A DNA stretch of 24,694 bases. It comes from JADJPL01 sp049315745. GTDB taxonomy: Bacteria; Bacteroidota; Bacteroidia; Chitinophagales; Saprospiraceae. The stretch is taken from contig JBMOJO010000033.1 in NCBI GenBank assembly GCA_049315745.1, positions 1 to 24,694 on the forward strand. Direction: 5' to 3'. Numbering within the stretch: the stretch's first letter is position 1; every line of letters begins with the position of its first letter. Positions 6,221 through 15,174 of the stretch are shown here, piece after piece. The position numbers were made by a program, and so were the translations under genes. A model generated the notes under the pieces. It was not told where the DNA came from. It did no database searches and saw only the letters and a list, made by a program, of their open reading frames with translations.

Positions 6221-6658
6221 TCAAAGGCGCAGTTTAGCAAAAAAATCCCGGATTAAAACGCCGCAAGGCTCCCCGAGGACCCCCTCGAGGACGCGGGTTT
6301 TTGGATGGAGCATCGCCTTTCCAAAACGCATAAAGCCGCGCTTATCATCCGCTGCGCCATAGACCAGACGCCCCAATTGTGCCCAGGAAAGCGCACCTGC
6401 ACACATGGGACAGGGCTCTAAGGTCACATACAGGGTACAATCCGGCAGATACTTACTGCCCAGGTGATTGCAAGCCGCAGTCAGCGCAATCATCTCTGCA
6501 TGGGCCGTAACGTCCAGAAGCCTTTCCGTATCGTTATGGCCACGCGCAACGATCCTGCCTTCACACACAATGACAGCACCTACCGGGATTTCCCCTGCCT
6601 GAGCAGCCTGCTGGGCCGCCTTGAGCGCTTCCCGCATGAAAAAATCATCATCTAACAT
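6221..6658 (-). CDS. tadA: tRNA adenosine(34) deaminase TadA
   Basis: 145 residues, a CMP/dCMP-deaminase fold. Zinc site: His53-Ala-Glu55 (HAEM, Glu as proton shuttle) and PCPMC with Cys83 and Cys86. It converts A34 to inosine in tRNA-Arg(ACG), an essential wobble modification; a general nucleoside deaminase of the same fold is the alternative. The frame is open 33 codons further upstream, but those codons overlap the guaB promoter and start, so I take the ATG at 6656-6658 (MLDDDFFMREAL). It is divergent from guaB with an 80-bp gap. Confidence 0.93.
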   Translation of the reverse strand: MLDDDFFMREALKAAQQAAQAGEIPVGAVIVCEGRIVARGHNDTERLLDVTAHAEMIALTAACNHLGSKYLPDCTLYVTLEPCPMCAGALSWAQLGRLVYGAADDKRGFMRFGKAMLHPKTRVLEGVLGEPCGVLIRDFFAKLRL

Positions 6659-6727
6659 CTGCCAAGCCTTTTTCCCGAAGATAGCATTTTCTTGGCAACA
6701 GATTTTTCTTTTCCCTCCCGATTTATT

Positions 6728-6735
6728 TACCTTTG
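6728..6735 (+). promoter_or_regulatory. -7 box of guaB (TACCTTTG), near-leaderless
   Basis: An exact TAnnTTTG match ends only 3 nt before the guaB ATG at 6739. With transcription usually starting a few bases after this box, the mRNA would have almost no 5' leader. No clear TTG lies at the expected upstream distance, although an AT-rich TTTTTC stretch does. Confidence 0.55.
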
Positions 6736-6738
6736 CAC

Positions 6739-8223
6739 ATGGAAAATCAAAATACACATCACAGCAGCAAGTTCATAGCGGAAGCGCTAACCTTCGACGA
6801 CGTACTCCTCGTACCCGCATTCTCACAGGTCCTTCCCAGGGAAGTGGACATCTCCTCCCAGCTCACCCGCAATATCCGCCTCAACGCGCCGGTCGTCTCG
6901 GCAGCGATGGACACCGTTACAGAGGCGAAGCTCGCGATCGCCATCGCCCGGCAAGGTGGGATTGGGATTATCCATAAAAATATGACCGTTCAGGAGCAGG
7001 CCGAACAGGTACGCAGCGTGAAACGCTCGGAAAGCGGCATGATCATTGACCCCGTCACCCTTTCCCCCGATGCAACAGTGGGCGATGCCCTCCAACTCAT
7101 GGGCAAGTTCAAAATTGGTGGAATACCAATCGTAGATGCCCGGGGCAAACTCGCAGGCATCCTCACCAACAGGGACCTCCGTTTCGAAACCCAGGTGCAG
7201 CGCCCTGTACACGAAATTATGACGCGCGAAAAACTCGTGACCGCCCCTGCAGGAACTACCCTGGAACAGGCAAGGGAAATCCTCCAGCGAAATAAAATCG
7301 AAAAACTCCCCGTTGTGGACGAAAACCACGCACTGGTCGGTCTAATCACCTACAGGGATATCCTGAATGTACAAAACTACCCTATAGCCTGTAAAGACGC
7401 CCTCGGCCGCCTGGTTGTAGGGGCCGCGGCCGGAGTGACCGCCGATCTCCTCGAACGCGTCGAGGCATTGACGCAGGTAGGTGTGGACGTAGTGGTCATT
7501 GATACGGCGCACGGCCATTCGATGGGGGTCATCGCAGCGGTGCGAAAAGTCAAAGCCCGTTTCCCCGACCTGGAAATAATCGGGGGAAATGTCGCTACGG
7601 CAGAAGGCGCAATGGCCCTGGTGGAAGCCGGCGCAGACGGCGTAAAAGTCGGCGTTGGGCCCGGTAGTATCTGTACGACCAGAGTGGTCGCCGGTGTGGG
7701 CGTGCCCCAGCTCAGTGCGATTACCTTCGCCGCACAAGGGATCCGCGGCACCGGGGTGCCTGTTATCGGCGACGGAGGTATCAGATATACGGGAGATATC
7801 GTAAAAGCAATCGCCGCAGGGGCCGGGTCGGTCATGGCCGGCAGCTTATTCGCCGGAGTCGAGGAAGCACCGGGAGAAACGATTATCTTCGAAGGGCGCA
7901 AATTCAAAGTGTATCGCGGCATGGGCTCTCTGGGGGCCATGCAGCAGGGGTCCAAAGACCGCTACTTCCAGGATGTGGAAGATGATATCCGCAAGCTCGT
8001 TCCGGAAGGGATTGAGGGAAGGGTGCCGTTCAAGGGAACGGTGGCAGAAGTCATGGTGCAATATATCGGCGGCCTGCGCGCCGGTATGGGATACTGCGGG
8101 GCCCCCGATATCAATACCCTGCAGGAAAAATCCCGGTTTGTACGGATCACCAATTCCGGCATCCGGGAAAGCCATCCGCACAATATCACCATCACCAAAG
8201 AATCCCCCAATTACAGCCGTTAA
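6739..8223 (+). CDS. guaB: Inosine-5'-monophosphate dehydrogenase GuaB
   Basis: 494 residues, full length. It oxidises IMP to XMP with NAD+, the committed step to GMP. The TIM barrel is interrupted by two CBS domains (about 100-210, with NRDLRF and TYRDIL as the repeat ends). The catalytic loop GPGSICTTR carries Cys312. The phosphate-binding GDGGIRYTGD and the mobile flap around GSKDRYFQ follow. The start is the ATG at 6739; the frame is open upstream from a TTG at 6733, but that lies inside the promoter box. It sits alone between tadA (divergent) and a DUF5103 gene. Confidence 0.98.
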   Translation: MENQNTHHSSKFIAEALTFDDVLLVPAFSQVLPREVDISSQLTRNIRLNAPVVSAAMDTVTEAKLAIAIARQGGIGIIHKNMTVQEQAEQVRSVKRSESGMIIDPVTLSPDATVGDALQLMGKFKIGGIPIVDARGKLAGILTNRDLRFETQVQRPVHEIMTREKLVTAPAGTTLEQAREILQRNKIEKLPVVDENHALVGLITYRDILNVQNYPIACKDALGRLVVGAAAGVTADLLERVEALTQVGVDVVVIDTAHGHSMGVIAAVRKVKARFPDLEIIGGNVATAEGAMALVEAGADGVKVGVGPGSICTTRVVAGVGVPQLSAITFAAQGIRGTGVPVIGDGGIRYTGDIVKAIAAGAGSVMAGSLFAGVEEAPGETIIFEGRKFKVYRGMGSLGAMQQGSKDRYFQDVEDDIRKLVPEGIEGRVPFKGTVAEVMVQYIGGLRAGMGYCGAPDINTLQEKSRFVRITNSGIRESHPHNITITKESPNYSR

Positions 8224-8421
8224 TCGTTCAGCATAAAGGCCTGTTTGAACAAGCCCGACCTTTGACGAAATACAATCTGCAACAAGAATCGGTGTTCCGT
8301 AAGCTGGAGATCGTACCCCGCGCCCGCCTGGAGGCCTCCCTCAATAACTGCCCTCCTCGTAAGCCGTATCGGGTAGATACTTTCTAATAGCGGAACCGCT
8401 GAATCTTAAAACAAAGCAAAT
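8224..8421. other. Intergenic stretch behind guaB; start-less open frame
   Basis: One plus-strand frame is open from inside guaB to a TAA at about 8386, reading HKGLFEQARPLTKYNLQQES and on, without any ATG. It may be the tail of a decayed gene or chance; about 56 codons is not improbable at this GC content. No RNA gene or clear terminator was found. Confidence 0.35.
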
Positions 8422-9735
8422 ATGCCAAAGCCCTTAAATATCTCAGGGATCTGTCTCCTCCTGCTGCTGTGCGGATCCGCCACCGGGGCAATTGCACAGA
8501 AACGCAGCACGCAACGGCCAGAGCGCGTTGACCCCCGAAAAATAAGGTACGAAGACTTCGTTTATGTGCCCAATATCCGGTCGGTCCAGTTCTATGTCCA
8601 GGGGCTCACCCTGAGTTACCCCATGGCAGAAATGGGCGGAGAAGCGCGTTTCATCCTGGAATTCGATGACCTGGACGGCGATGTCAAAGATTATTTTTAC
8701 CGGATCATCCATTGTGACCTCTCCTGGCAACCTTCCCAGGTGTCCGAAATGGAGTACCTCGACGGCTTTTCGGAAGATCGGATCAACGATTACCAATTCT
8801 CGTTTAAAACGGTGAAACCCTATACCCACTACACCCTTGCGTTGCCCAACAGCAGCATGAGCTGGAAACTCTCCGGAAACTATATCCTGGCCGTTTATAC
8901 TGCCGGAATGCCCGAGCAGCCTGTATTGACCCGGAGGTTTGTGGTAGTACAGCCAAGGGTCAAAGTGCAGGCACAGTTCGTCCGGCCAAACATGGTAAGC
9001 AAGAGCAGAACACACCAGGAAATTGACTTTATCGTCAACCACGAAAAAATGCCCCTGCGCAACCCGCCACAGGAAATCCGCGCCGTTATTTTGCAAAACG
9101 GCCGGTGGGACGCCGCAATTGCTGCTGTCCCGCCGCTTTTTATCCGCAGCAACCAGCTCGTCTTCGATTATCAGGACAAGGTCGTTTTCCCCGCCGGCAG
9201 GGAATTCCGGCAGATTGATCTCCGCAGCTTCCGCTTCCGCTCCCCGACAATCGCCGCAATCGAAACGCTGCGCGACCGCATCGAAGTCACCGCGGCTACA
9301 GACCGCAGCAGGGCTTTGCAACCCTATATCGAGGTGAACGACATTAATGGCAAGTATGTGCCCGAAACCCAGGACCAAAATAACCCCCTGGCCGCAAATT
9401 ACGCCGACGTACTTTTTTCCCTGCAATCCGATACGGCATTCTACGAGCATGAAGTCTATTTGCTGGGGGCCTTTAACGACTGGAAACCCCAAAGTGCCTA
9501 TAAAATGGTCTTTAACCCGGGAATCAATAGCTATGTGGTGAAAGTCCCCTTAAAACAGGGATTTTATAATTATGCTTATGCACTCGTCCCCATCAACGGC
9601 AATGTCCCGGATTTTAGCCCAATCGAAGGCGACTGGTTCGAAACAGAAAACGACTATACCATCCTCATATACTACCGGCCTTTCGGCGGGCGGTATGATG
9701 AAATCATCGGTATGCTGCAGTTCAACAGCAGATAG
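8422..9735 (+). CDS. DUF5103 protein, type IX secretion plug-type domain
   Basis: 437 residues with a signal peptide (about 1-25, GAIAQ at the cleavage site). The conserved DUF5103 start, RYEDFVYVPNIRSVQFY, begins near residue 41, followed by beta-rich repeats such as FDDLDGDVKDYFYRIIHCD and a C-terminal segment with LLGAFNDWKP, which resembles an early-set/CBM48-like beta domain. Proteins of this family are annotated as T9SS plug proteins; the plug closes the periplasmic face of the SprA translocon. I see no C-terminal sorting domain, consistent with a machinery component rather than cargo. Its neighbours are guaB upstream and a secreted fucosidase downstream. Family call strong, role from family annotation. 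Confidence 0.85.
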   Translation: MPKPLNISGICLLLLLCGSATGAIAQKRSTQRPERVDPRKIRYEDFVYVPNIRSVQFYVQGLTLSYPMAEMGGEARFILEFDDLDGDVKDYFYRIIHCDLSWQPSQVSEMEYLDGFSEDRINDYQFSFKTVKPYTHYTLALPNSSMSWKLSGNYILAVYTAGMPEQPVLTRRFVVVQPRVKVQAQFVRPNMVSKSRTHQEIDFIVNHEKMPLRNPPQEIRAVILQNGRWDAAIAAVPPLFIRSNQLVFDYQDKVVFPAGREFRQIDLRSFRFRSPTIAAIETLRDRIEVTAATDRSRALQPYIEVNDINGKYVPETQDQNNPLAANYADVLFSLQSDTAFYEHEVYLLGAFNDWKPQSAYKMVFNPGINSYVVKVPLKQGFYNYAYALVPINGNVPDFSPIEGDWFETENDYTILIYYRPFGGRYDEIIGMLQFNSR

Positions 9736-9760
9736 CAGGCTTTTCCTGAGCTTGTATAGG

Positions 9761-9787
9761 TTGTTTTTTAAAAAAAACCTATCTTCC
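9761..9787 (+). promoter_or_regulatory. Possible promoter of the fucosidase gene
   Basis: TTG (9761-9763), 16 nt, then TATCTTCC (9780-9787), which matches the first half of TAnnTTTG, 13 nt before the ATG at 9801. The spacer is an A/T palindrome (TTTTTTAAAAAA). Spacing is one base below the usual range, so this is a candidate only. Confidence 0.35.
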
Positions 9788-9800
9788 CCAAAAAAAATCC

Positions 9801-12800
9801 ATGGGAAGATTCGTTGTGCAATTGGCCTTGGCATGGGCAATCCTGCCCCTTTGTTGTGTCGCCCAACCAACAGCTCCTGCGCCCTTCGGCGCTTTGCCCA
9901 GCTCGCGCCAACTCGCCTGGCACCAACTCGATTACTACGCATTTGTCCACTTCAATATCAATACTTTCTCCGGCGAAGAATGGGGGCACGGAACGGAAAA
10001 TCCTGCGATTTTCAACCCCGAAAAACTCGACTGCCGCCAATGGGCGCGTACCTGTAAGGCCGCAGGCATGAAAGGTATTATCATCACGGCCAAACACCAC
10101 GACGGTTTTTGTATCTGGCCCTCCGAATACACCCGGCACAGCGTAAAAAACAGCCCCTGGCGGGACGGAAAGGGCGATTTGCTGCGGGAACTCTCCGACG
10201 CCTGCCGGGAATACGGCCTGAAAATGGGCGTTTATCTATCTCCCTGGGACCGCAACAACCCGATCTATGGCACGCCGGCCTACAACCAGTACTTTATCAA
10301 ACAACTCGAGGAAGTGCTCACCAACTATGGGGAAATCTTTGAGGTTTGGTTCGACGGCGCGGTAAGTGAAGAATTCAAAGGCAAACAAATCTACGACTGG
10401 GAGGCCTACATCGCCACCGTGCGCAAGCACCAGCCCAACGCGGTGATTTTTAGCGACGCAGGCCCGGATATCCGCTGGGTAGGTAACGAACGGGGGTTCG
10501 CCAATGAAGAAAACTGGGGGACGCTCAACCGCAACGACTATTTCCCGGGCACCCCGCGATATCTTGAGCTGCGATCCGGCAACAAAAACGGTACCCATTG
10601 GCTGCCGGCAGAAGCCGATGTTTCCATCCGCCCGGGATGGTACTACCATAAAAACCAGGATGAGCAGGTGAAATCACCGGAATACCTCGAATGGATCTAT
10701 TACCACTCCGTCGGAAGAAATGCCAACCTCCTACTCAATCTTCCGGTGGACCGCCGCGGGCTCGTCCATGAAAACGATGCGCGCGCGCTCATGGGCCTGC
10801 GCAAAATGCTCGATGCCACCTTCAGCAATAATCTTGCGGCCGGCGCACGCGTCGTGGCAAGCCAATCCCGCAGCACAACGTTTTCCCCGGAACTCGTTGC
10901 CGATGGCGACAACCATACCTTCTGGGCAGCCCCTGACGCCACCAATGAGGCCACTATCGAACTGACCCTCCCCACCGCCTATACCTTCAACGTCGTCGAG
11001 CTCCGCGAACACCTTCCCCTGGGCCAACGCATAACAGAAGCTAAAGTCGAAATTTGGCAGGAGGGAAATTGGGTGCCGGCAGGCCGTTGTGCTACTGTCG
11101 GCAACCGCGCACTCGTGCGCATCCCACGGGTGCGGAGCAATAAAATCCGCATCCACCTCAAAGCGCTCGCCTGCCCTACCCTGTCCACCGTCGCAGTCTA
11201 TCACCGGCCACACGACAACTACCTGCTGGAATCCGGACTGGAAAAAGAGCAGCGGATGCAGTGGTGGCGCGATGCCGGGTTCGGTATGTTCATCCATTGG
11301 GGGGCCTATGCTGTGCCGGGGGGCGTCCACCAGGGCAAGGAAGTCAGCGGTGTCGGCGAATGGATCATGAACAATGCCAATATCCCGGTTTCCGATTACG
11401 AACCCTATGCCAAAGCATTCAACCCGGTAAATTTCAACGCCAGGGAGTGGGCTGCTGCTGCCAAAGCCGCAGGTATGCACTACCTCGTGATCACCTCCAA
11501 ACATCACGACGGGTTCTGCCTGTGGGATTCCAAAGTGTCCGACTATGATATCATGGACACCTCCCCATTCCGGCGCGATATCCTGGCCGAGCTCAAAGAA
11601 GCCTGCGATGCAGAAGGCATCGCCCTGGGTTTTTACTACTCCATCATGGATTGGCACCACCCCAATGCCCAGGGAAAAAACTTCGGCAACGGCAACCCAA
11701 ACGGAGCAGACTTCACCGCCTATCGGGAACAGTACATGAAGCCCCAGCTCAAGGAACTTATCGAACGCTATGACCCCGCCATCCTGTGGTTTGACGGGGA
11801 ATGGATTCCGGAATGGACAGAAACCCAGGGCAAAGACCTCTATCAGTTCGTGCGCAGCCTCAAACCGGATATCCTGATCAATAACCGCGTCGGAAAAGGC
11901 CGGAAGGGCATGCAGGGCATGAACAACGAACCGGACGACATCGGCGATTTCGGAACGCCGGAACAGGAAATCCTGGATTTTGCCGACCCCGGCCTCGACT
12001 GGGAATCCTGTATGACCATGAACGATAGCTGGGGGTTCAAAAAATCAGATCTTAACTGGAAATCTACAGAAAACCTCCTCTTCAATCTCATAGACATCGC
12101 CGCAAAAGGCGGTAATTACCTGCTCAATATCGGCCCAACCCCCGATGGCCGCATCCCGGACGCCAGCATAGCGCGACTGAACGGCATGGGGGAATGGCTC
12201 AAAGTCAACGGACCCGTCGTTTACCAGAGCCGGATGTGGCCCGTGTACCACGAAGGCGAGGGCATCCGATATACCACGGGAGCAGACGGCTATACCTACG
12301 CCGTTGTTGCTGCACCCGGAGAAAAAATCACCCTGAAAAACGTCCGGCCACAGGCCGATAGCAAAATCGAATGCCTGGGCTTCGGCCAACTTCCGTGGAC
12401 GTATTCGATCCGGAATGGGTTGGTCGTTGAAATCCCCGAAAATGTCCGTAAAGCACAAGGCCCCCTGACCTTCCGGATGCAGGCTACGCTGCCGGAAGTA
12501 AGCCCAACACCTTCCTTTACGCTGCTCGGCAAACCGGTCAAAAACTTCAGTATCTTCTCGGAGCGGGCAAAAGTCGAAATCATACCCGGTAATGCCGGAG
12601 ACCTCCTGTTCTATACCCTGGACGGCAGCGACCCCGGCCCTGGGTCGAGGCGCTACTCCGCCCCGCTTGAGGTCAGTAGAAGTGCCACGATCAAGGCAGC
12701 GGCCTGGCAGGAGGGACGCACCATGAGCCCCCACGCTGTCCTCAATGTGCAGAAGTCGCTGTTCAATCAAATCCAGCTTACCCACCCCTATGCAGAGAAA

Positions 12801-13223
12801 TACCACGGTGGCGGCCCACTTGGCCTGGTAGACGGACGGAAAGGCAGCACCCGGTTTGCCGACGGCCACTGGCAGGGTTTTGAAGGAAAAGACTTTCAAT
12901 TGGTGATTGACCTGGGCAAAATACGCCCGGTACAGCAAATTCATACCACCTTCCTGCGCGATATCGGCTCCTGGATTTTTGCGCCGCAATCGGTAAGCTT
13001 CGAAGCTTCCGCGGATGGCAATACGTTCCGGAATTTGAAACAGGAAGACCTCCCCGCCGCCAGCAACGAGGACCAGGCCGCAATCCTGAAATTTGCTTTT
13101 GAAGGAAAAATAAAGGCCCGCTACATTCGCGTTACCGGAAAAAACATCGGGACTTGTCCAGACTGGCACGCAGGCGCAGGCGGCAAGAGCTGGCTGTTTG
13201 TGGATGAAGTGGAAATAAAATAG
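9801..13223 (+). CDS. Double-domain alpha-L-fucosidase (GH29-GH29 fusion with carbohydrate-binding regions)
   Basis: 1140 residues, about twice a normal GH29 enzyme. Order: signal peptide (1-22, CVAQ); first GH29 barrel (about 35-340) with TAKHHDGFCIW and probable nucleophile Asp185 in EVWFDGA; a discoidin/F5-8C-like beta domain (about 345-467); second GH29 barrel (about 485-815) with FGMFIHWGAYA, TSKHHDGFCLW and probable nucleophile Asp665 in ILWFDGEW; a beta linker; an Fn3-associated/CHB_HEX_C-like segment with LLFYTLDGSDPGPGSRRY; and a C-terminal discoidin-like domain. The first barrel resembles the alpha-1,3/4 (GH29-B) group and the second the broad GH29-A group; this split is my reading. 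It releases fucose from glycans such as algal fucans or host glycans, in the periplasm or outside. No T9SS sorting tail or lipobox is seen. Confidence 0.9.
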   Translation: MGRFVVQLALAWAILPLCCVAQPTAPAPFGALPSSRQLAWHQLDYYAFVHFNINTFSGEEWGHGTENPAIFNPEKLDCRQWARTCKAAGMKGIIITAKHHDGFCIWPSEYTRHSVKNSPWRDGKGDLLRELSDACREYGLKMGVYLSPWDRNNPIYGTPAYNQYFIKQLEEVLTNYGEIFEVWFDGAVSEEFKGKQIYDWEAYIATVRKHQPNAVIFSDAGPDIRWVGNERGFANEENWGTLNRNDYFPGTPRYLELRSGNKNGTHWLPAEADVSIRPGWYYHKNQDEQVKSPEYLEWIYYHSVGRNANLLLNLPVDRRGLVHENDARALMGLRKMLDATFSNNLAAGARVVASQSRSTTFSPELVADGDNHTFWAAPDATNEATIELTLPTAYTFNVVELREHLPLGQRITEAKVEIWQEGNWVPAGRCATVGNRALVRIPRVRSNKIRIHLKALACPTLSTVAVYHRPHDNYLLESGLEKEQRMQWWRDAGFGMFIHWGAYAVPGGVHQGKEVSGVGEWIMNNANIPVSDYEPYAKAFNPVNFNAREWAAAAKAAGMHYLVITSKHHDGFCLWDSKVSDYDIMDTSPFRRDILAELKEACDAEGIALGFYYSIMDWHHPNAQGKNFGNGNPNGADFTAYREQYMKPQLKELIERYDPAILWFDGEWIPEWTETQGKDLYQFVRSLKPDILINNRVGKGRKGMQGMNNEPDDIGDFGTPEQEILDFADPGLDWESCMTMNDSWGFKKSDLNWKSTENLLFNLIDIAAKGGNYLLNIGPTPDGRIPDASIARLNGMGEWLKVNGPVVYQSRMWPVYHEGEGIRYTTGADGYTYAVVAAPGEKITLKNVRPQADSKIECLGFGQLPWTYSIRNGLVVEIPENVRKAQGPLTFRMQATLPEVSPTPSFTLLGKPVKNFSIFSERAKVEIIPGNAGDLLFYTLDGSDPGPGSRRYSAPLEVSRSATIKAAAWQEGRTMSPHAVLNVQKSLFNQIQLTHPYAEKYHGGGPLGLVDGRKGSTRFADGHWQGFEGKDFQLVIDLGKIRPVQQIHTTFLRDIGSWIFAPQSVSFEASADGNTFRNLKQEDLPAASNEDQAAILKFAFEGKIKARYIRVTGKNIGTCPDWHAGAGGKSWLFVDEVEIK

Positions 13224-13246
13224 GCAGTATATCGGCGACCCGTTTT

Positions 13247-13762
13247 TCAGACCGATTTGTCCAAGACATACATCGCTCCTGCTTCTCCGTCGAAGCAGTA
13301 TGGGGCGTGGAAGCGCAATCCGATTTTCTCCAGGACCCTGGCTGAAGCCAGGTTCCCCGTCATCACACGGCCTACGATCCGCTGCATATCGAACTTTGAG
13401 AAACCCAGTTGCAGGCATGCTTCTGCCGCTTCGCTGGCATAACCCTTGTTCCAGTAACACCGGAAAAGACGAAAGCCAATGTCGTACTCATCGAGCTCAG
13501 GGGTATATTTCAACCCACACCAGCCCAAGAATTCTTCATCGGCTTTGCGGATTACCGCCCAGCGGCCGAACCCATATTTTCGGTAATGATCATAACCTTC
13601 GAGAAATTCCCGCGCCGCTTCAACGCTGCTGAAGGGCACGTCGCCGGTGTAACGCAGTACCTCCCGGTCGAGGTTCAGCAGATAGGCATTTTCTGCATCG
13701 GCAGGGCCTATCTCCCGCAAATACAGCCGTTCAGTTTCCAGTATGATGCGTTCTCCAACCAT
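13247..13762 (-). CDS. GNAT family N-acetyltransferase (RimJ/RimL-like)
   Basis: 171 residues. It begins with ETERLYLREIGPADAE, the usual opening of RimJ/RimL-type acetyltransferases. The acetyl-CoA pyrophosphate loop region is FRCYWNKGYASEA (100-112), with the conserved NLASARVLEKIGL near 137-149. It transfers acetyl from acetyl-CoA to an amine, possibly a protein N-terminus or small molecule; the substrate cannot be told. The ATG at 13760-13762 is preceded by AGAGG. It is downstream of the M42 peptidase on the same strand with a 153-bp gap and converges with the fucosidase gene. Confidence 0.9.
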   Translation of the reverse strand: MVGERIILETERLYLREIGPADAENAYLLNLDREVLRYTGDVPFSSVEAAREFLEGYDHYRKYGFGRWAVIRKADEEFLGWCGLKYTPELDEYDIGFRLFRCYWNKGYASEAAEACLQLGFSKFDMQRIVGRVMTGNLASARVLEKIGLRFHAPYCFDGEAGAMYVLDKSV

Positions 13763-13915
13763 AAAACCTCTTGCTTACTTCCGGCAACATAAACCTTAAT
13801 ACCATGCAGGAGAAGTTTCCAGACCTACAACCCGGGTGAAAATGTAGGGACAATTTTTACCGGGCACGCTGCCAAACATTTTCTTACGCCCTCTACACGC
13901 ACTTCGGCACTTCAA

Positions 13916-14995
13916 TCAGAAATACTTGAAATTATGTTGATAGCGAATCTTCTGTAACGTCTCATAGATCAGGCGGATGACGTTGTTGACATCCTCTTTG
14001 TGCGCCATCTCGACCGTGGTGTGCATATATCGCAAGGGTAGGGAAATCAATGCAGAAGGCACGCCACCGTTGGAATACGCGAAAGCATCGGTATCTGTGC
14101 CGGTACGGCGTGAGGAAGCCTCGCGCTGGAAAGGGATTTCCTTTTCCTGAGCCGTTTCAATAATCAGTTGCAGCAGGTTATTGTGTACCGCCGGGGCATA
14201 CGTCACCGAAGGACCGGCCCCTGTTTTCACATCGCCCAGTTTCTTTTTATTGAGCAAAGGCGTATTGGTATCGTGGGTCACATCAGTGACGATCGCGACG
14301 TGGGGCTTGATGGTCTGCGCAATCATCTCTGCACCGCGGAGGCCAACTTCTTCCTGCACAGAATTGACGATGTACAGCGTATAAGGAAGTTCTACACCGT
14401 TTTCCTTGATCAACCTCGCTACTTCTGCGATACAAAAGCCGCCAATCCGGTTATCGAGCGCACGCCCAACGTAATACCGGTCGTTCAGCACCATCAGGTC
14501 GTCTTCATAAGTGATTACGCAGCCGACATGGATACCCATTTCCAGTACCTCTTCTTTATTCTTGGCGCCGACGTCAATGAAGATATTTTCCACCTTCGGT
14601 ACAAGGTTGGCATCATCCCCTTGCCGGGTATGGATTGCCGGCCAGCCAAACACCCCCCTTACTACACCTTTGGGGGTATGGATCAGTATCCGCTTTGAAG
14701 GGGCAATGACCTGATCCGTCCCGCCGTTGCGCAAAACCTGGATAAAGCCATCCTCGCCAATAAAATTGACATACCACGAAATTTCGTCGGCATGGCCTTC
14801 GATCAGTACGCGATAATCTTTGCCGGGGTTAATGACCCCAAAAGCCGTACCGTAATTGTCGAGCCCCCAGTCATCAATGAACGGGCGAAGATAGTCGAGC
14901 CACAAACGCTGCCCGGCAGCCTCAAAACCTGAAGGAGAAGGGTTGTTGAGATATCTAAAGAGAAATTCCTCTGATTTAGGCGTTATTACAGACAT
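13916..14995 (-). CDS. M42 family metallopeptidase (glutamyl/endoglucanase-M type aminopeptidase)
   Basis: 359 residues, no signal peptide, so a cytoplasmic aminopeptidase, usually a large dodecameric shell. Metal ligands and catalytic residues are present in order: His68 (EGHADE), Asp181 (GRALDNR), Glu215/Glu216 (QEEVG; catalytic base and ligand), Asp238 (TDVTHD) and His325 (YMHTTVE). It trims peptides after larger proteases and may work downstream of the secreted M28 enzyme encoded next door. FrvX-like proteins share the family, so sugar-related names in databases are misleading. A good Bacteroidota promoter lies 40-70 nt upstream. Confidence 0.93.
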   Translation of the reverse strand: MSVITPKSEEFLFRYLNNPSPSGFEAAGQRLWLDYLRPFIDDWGLDNYGTAFGVINPGKDYRVLIEGHADEISWYVNFIGEDGFIQVLRNGGTDQVIAPSKRILIHTPKGVVRGVFGWPAIHTRQGDDANLVPKVENIFIDVGAKNKEEVLEMGIHVGCVITYEDDLMVLNDRYYVGRALDNRIGGFCIAEVARLIKENGVELPYTLYIVNSVQEEVGLRGAEMIAQTIKPHVAIVTDVTHDTNTPLLNKKKLGDVKTGAGPSVTYAPAVHNNLLQLIIETAQEKEIPFQREASSRRTGTDTDAFAYSNGGVPSALISLPLRYMHTTVEMAHKEDVNNVIRLIYETLQKIRYQHNFKYF

Positions 14996-15036
14996 TCCGA
15001 TGGAATTTTTTCACTTTTGCTTTTCAAAAAACCGGA

Positions 15037-15066
15037 CAAATATAGAAAAAACAGATTATCCGCCAA
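15037..15066 (-). promoter_or_regulatory. Promoter of the M42 peptidase gene
   Basis: On the minus strand TTTTG (ending with TTG at 15066-15064), 19 nt, then TATATTTG (15044-15037), an exact TAnnTTTG. Transcription would start near 15030, giving a leader of about 35 nt before the ATG at 14995. This is one of the two best promoter matches in the window. Confidence 0.7.
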
Positions 15067-15105
15067 AATAATATAGCACGGCAGCGAAGGGAACGTCGGT
15101 CAGGT

Positions 15106-15174
15106 CCTGTGTGCGCGGAGCAAGGGGAGGAATGTCGCCTCCGGGGCATATTGTCCTTCCCCGCCACGCACAGG
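15106..15174. other. GC-rich self-complementary intergenic segment
   Basis: 15106-15113 (CCTGTGTG) pairs with 15067-15074 of the far side, that is CGCACAGG at 15167-15174, with one wobble. 15115-15118 (GCGG) pairs with CCGC at 15161-15164. Inside, AAGG (15122-15125) can pair with CCTT (15155-15158) and GGAGG-like 15126-15130 with CCTCC-like 15138-15142. The segment can thus fold into one branched hairpin of about 69 nt. No T-run follows on either strand, so it is not a standard terminator. The rest of the 14996-15384 gap holds the M42 promoter and the M28 leader, with no gene seen. Confidence 0.45.

Noticed and set aside
6011..6256. 81-codon frame between DUF5683 and tadA
   Set aside because: Overlaps the ends of both neighbours and shows no coding features.
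8443..9492. 349-codon minus-strand frame
   Set aside because: Shadow of the DUF5103 gene, no domain signature.
12045..13460. 471-codon open frame on the minus strand
   Set aside because: Antisense to the fucosidase and partly to the GNAT gene. No protein features; GC-rich codon use of the real genes opens the reverse frame.
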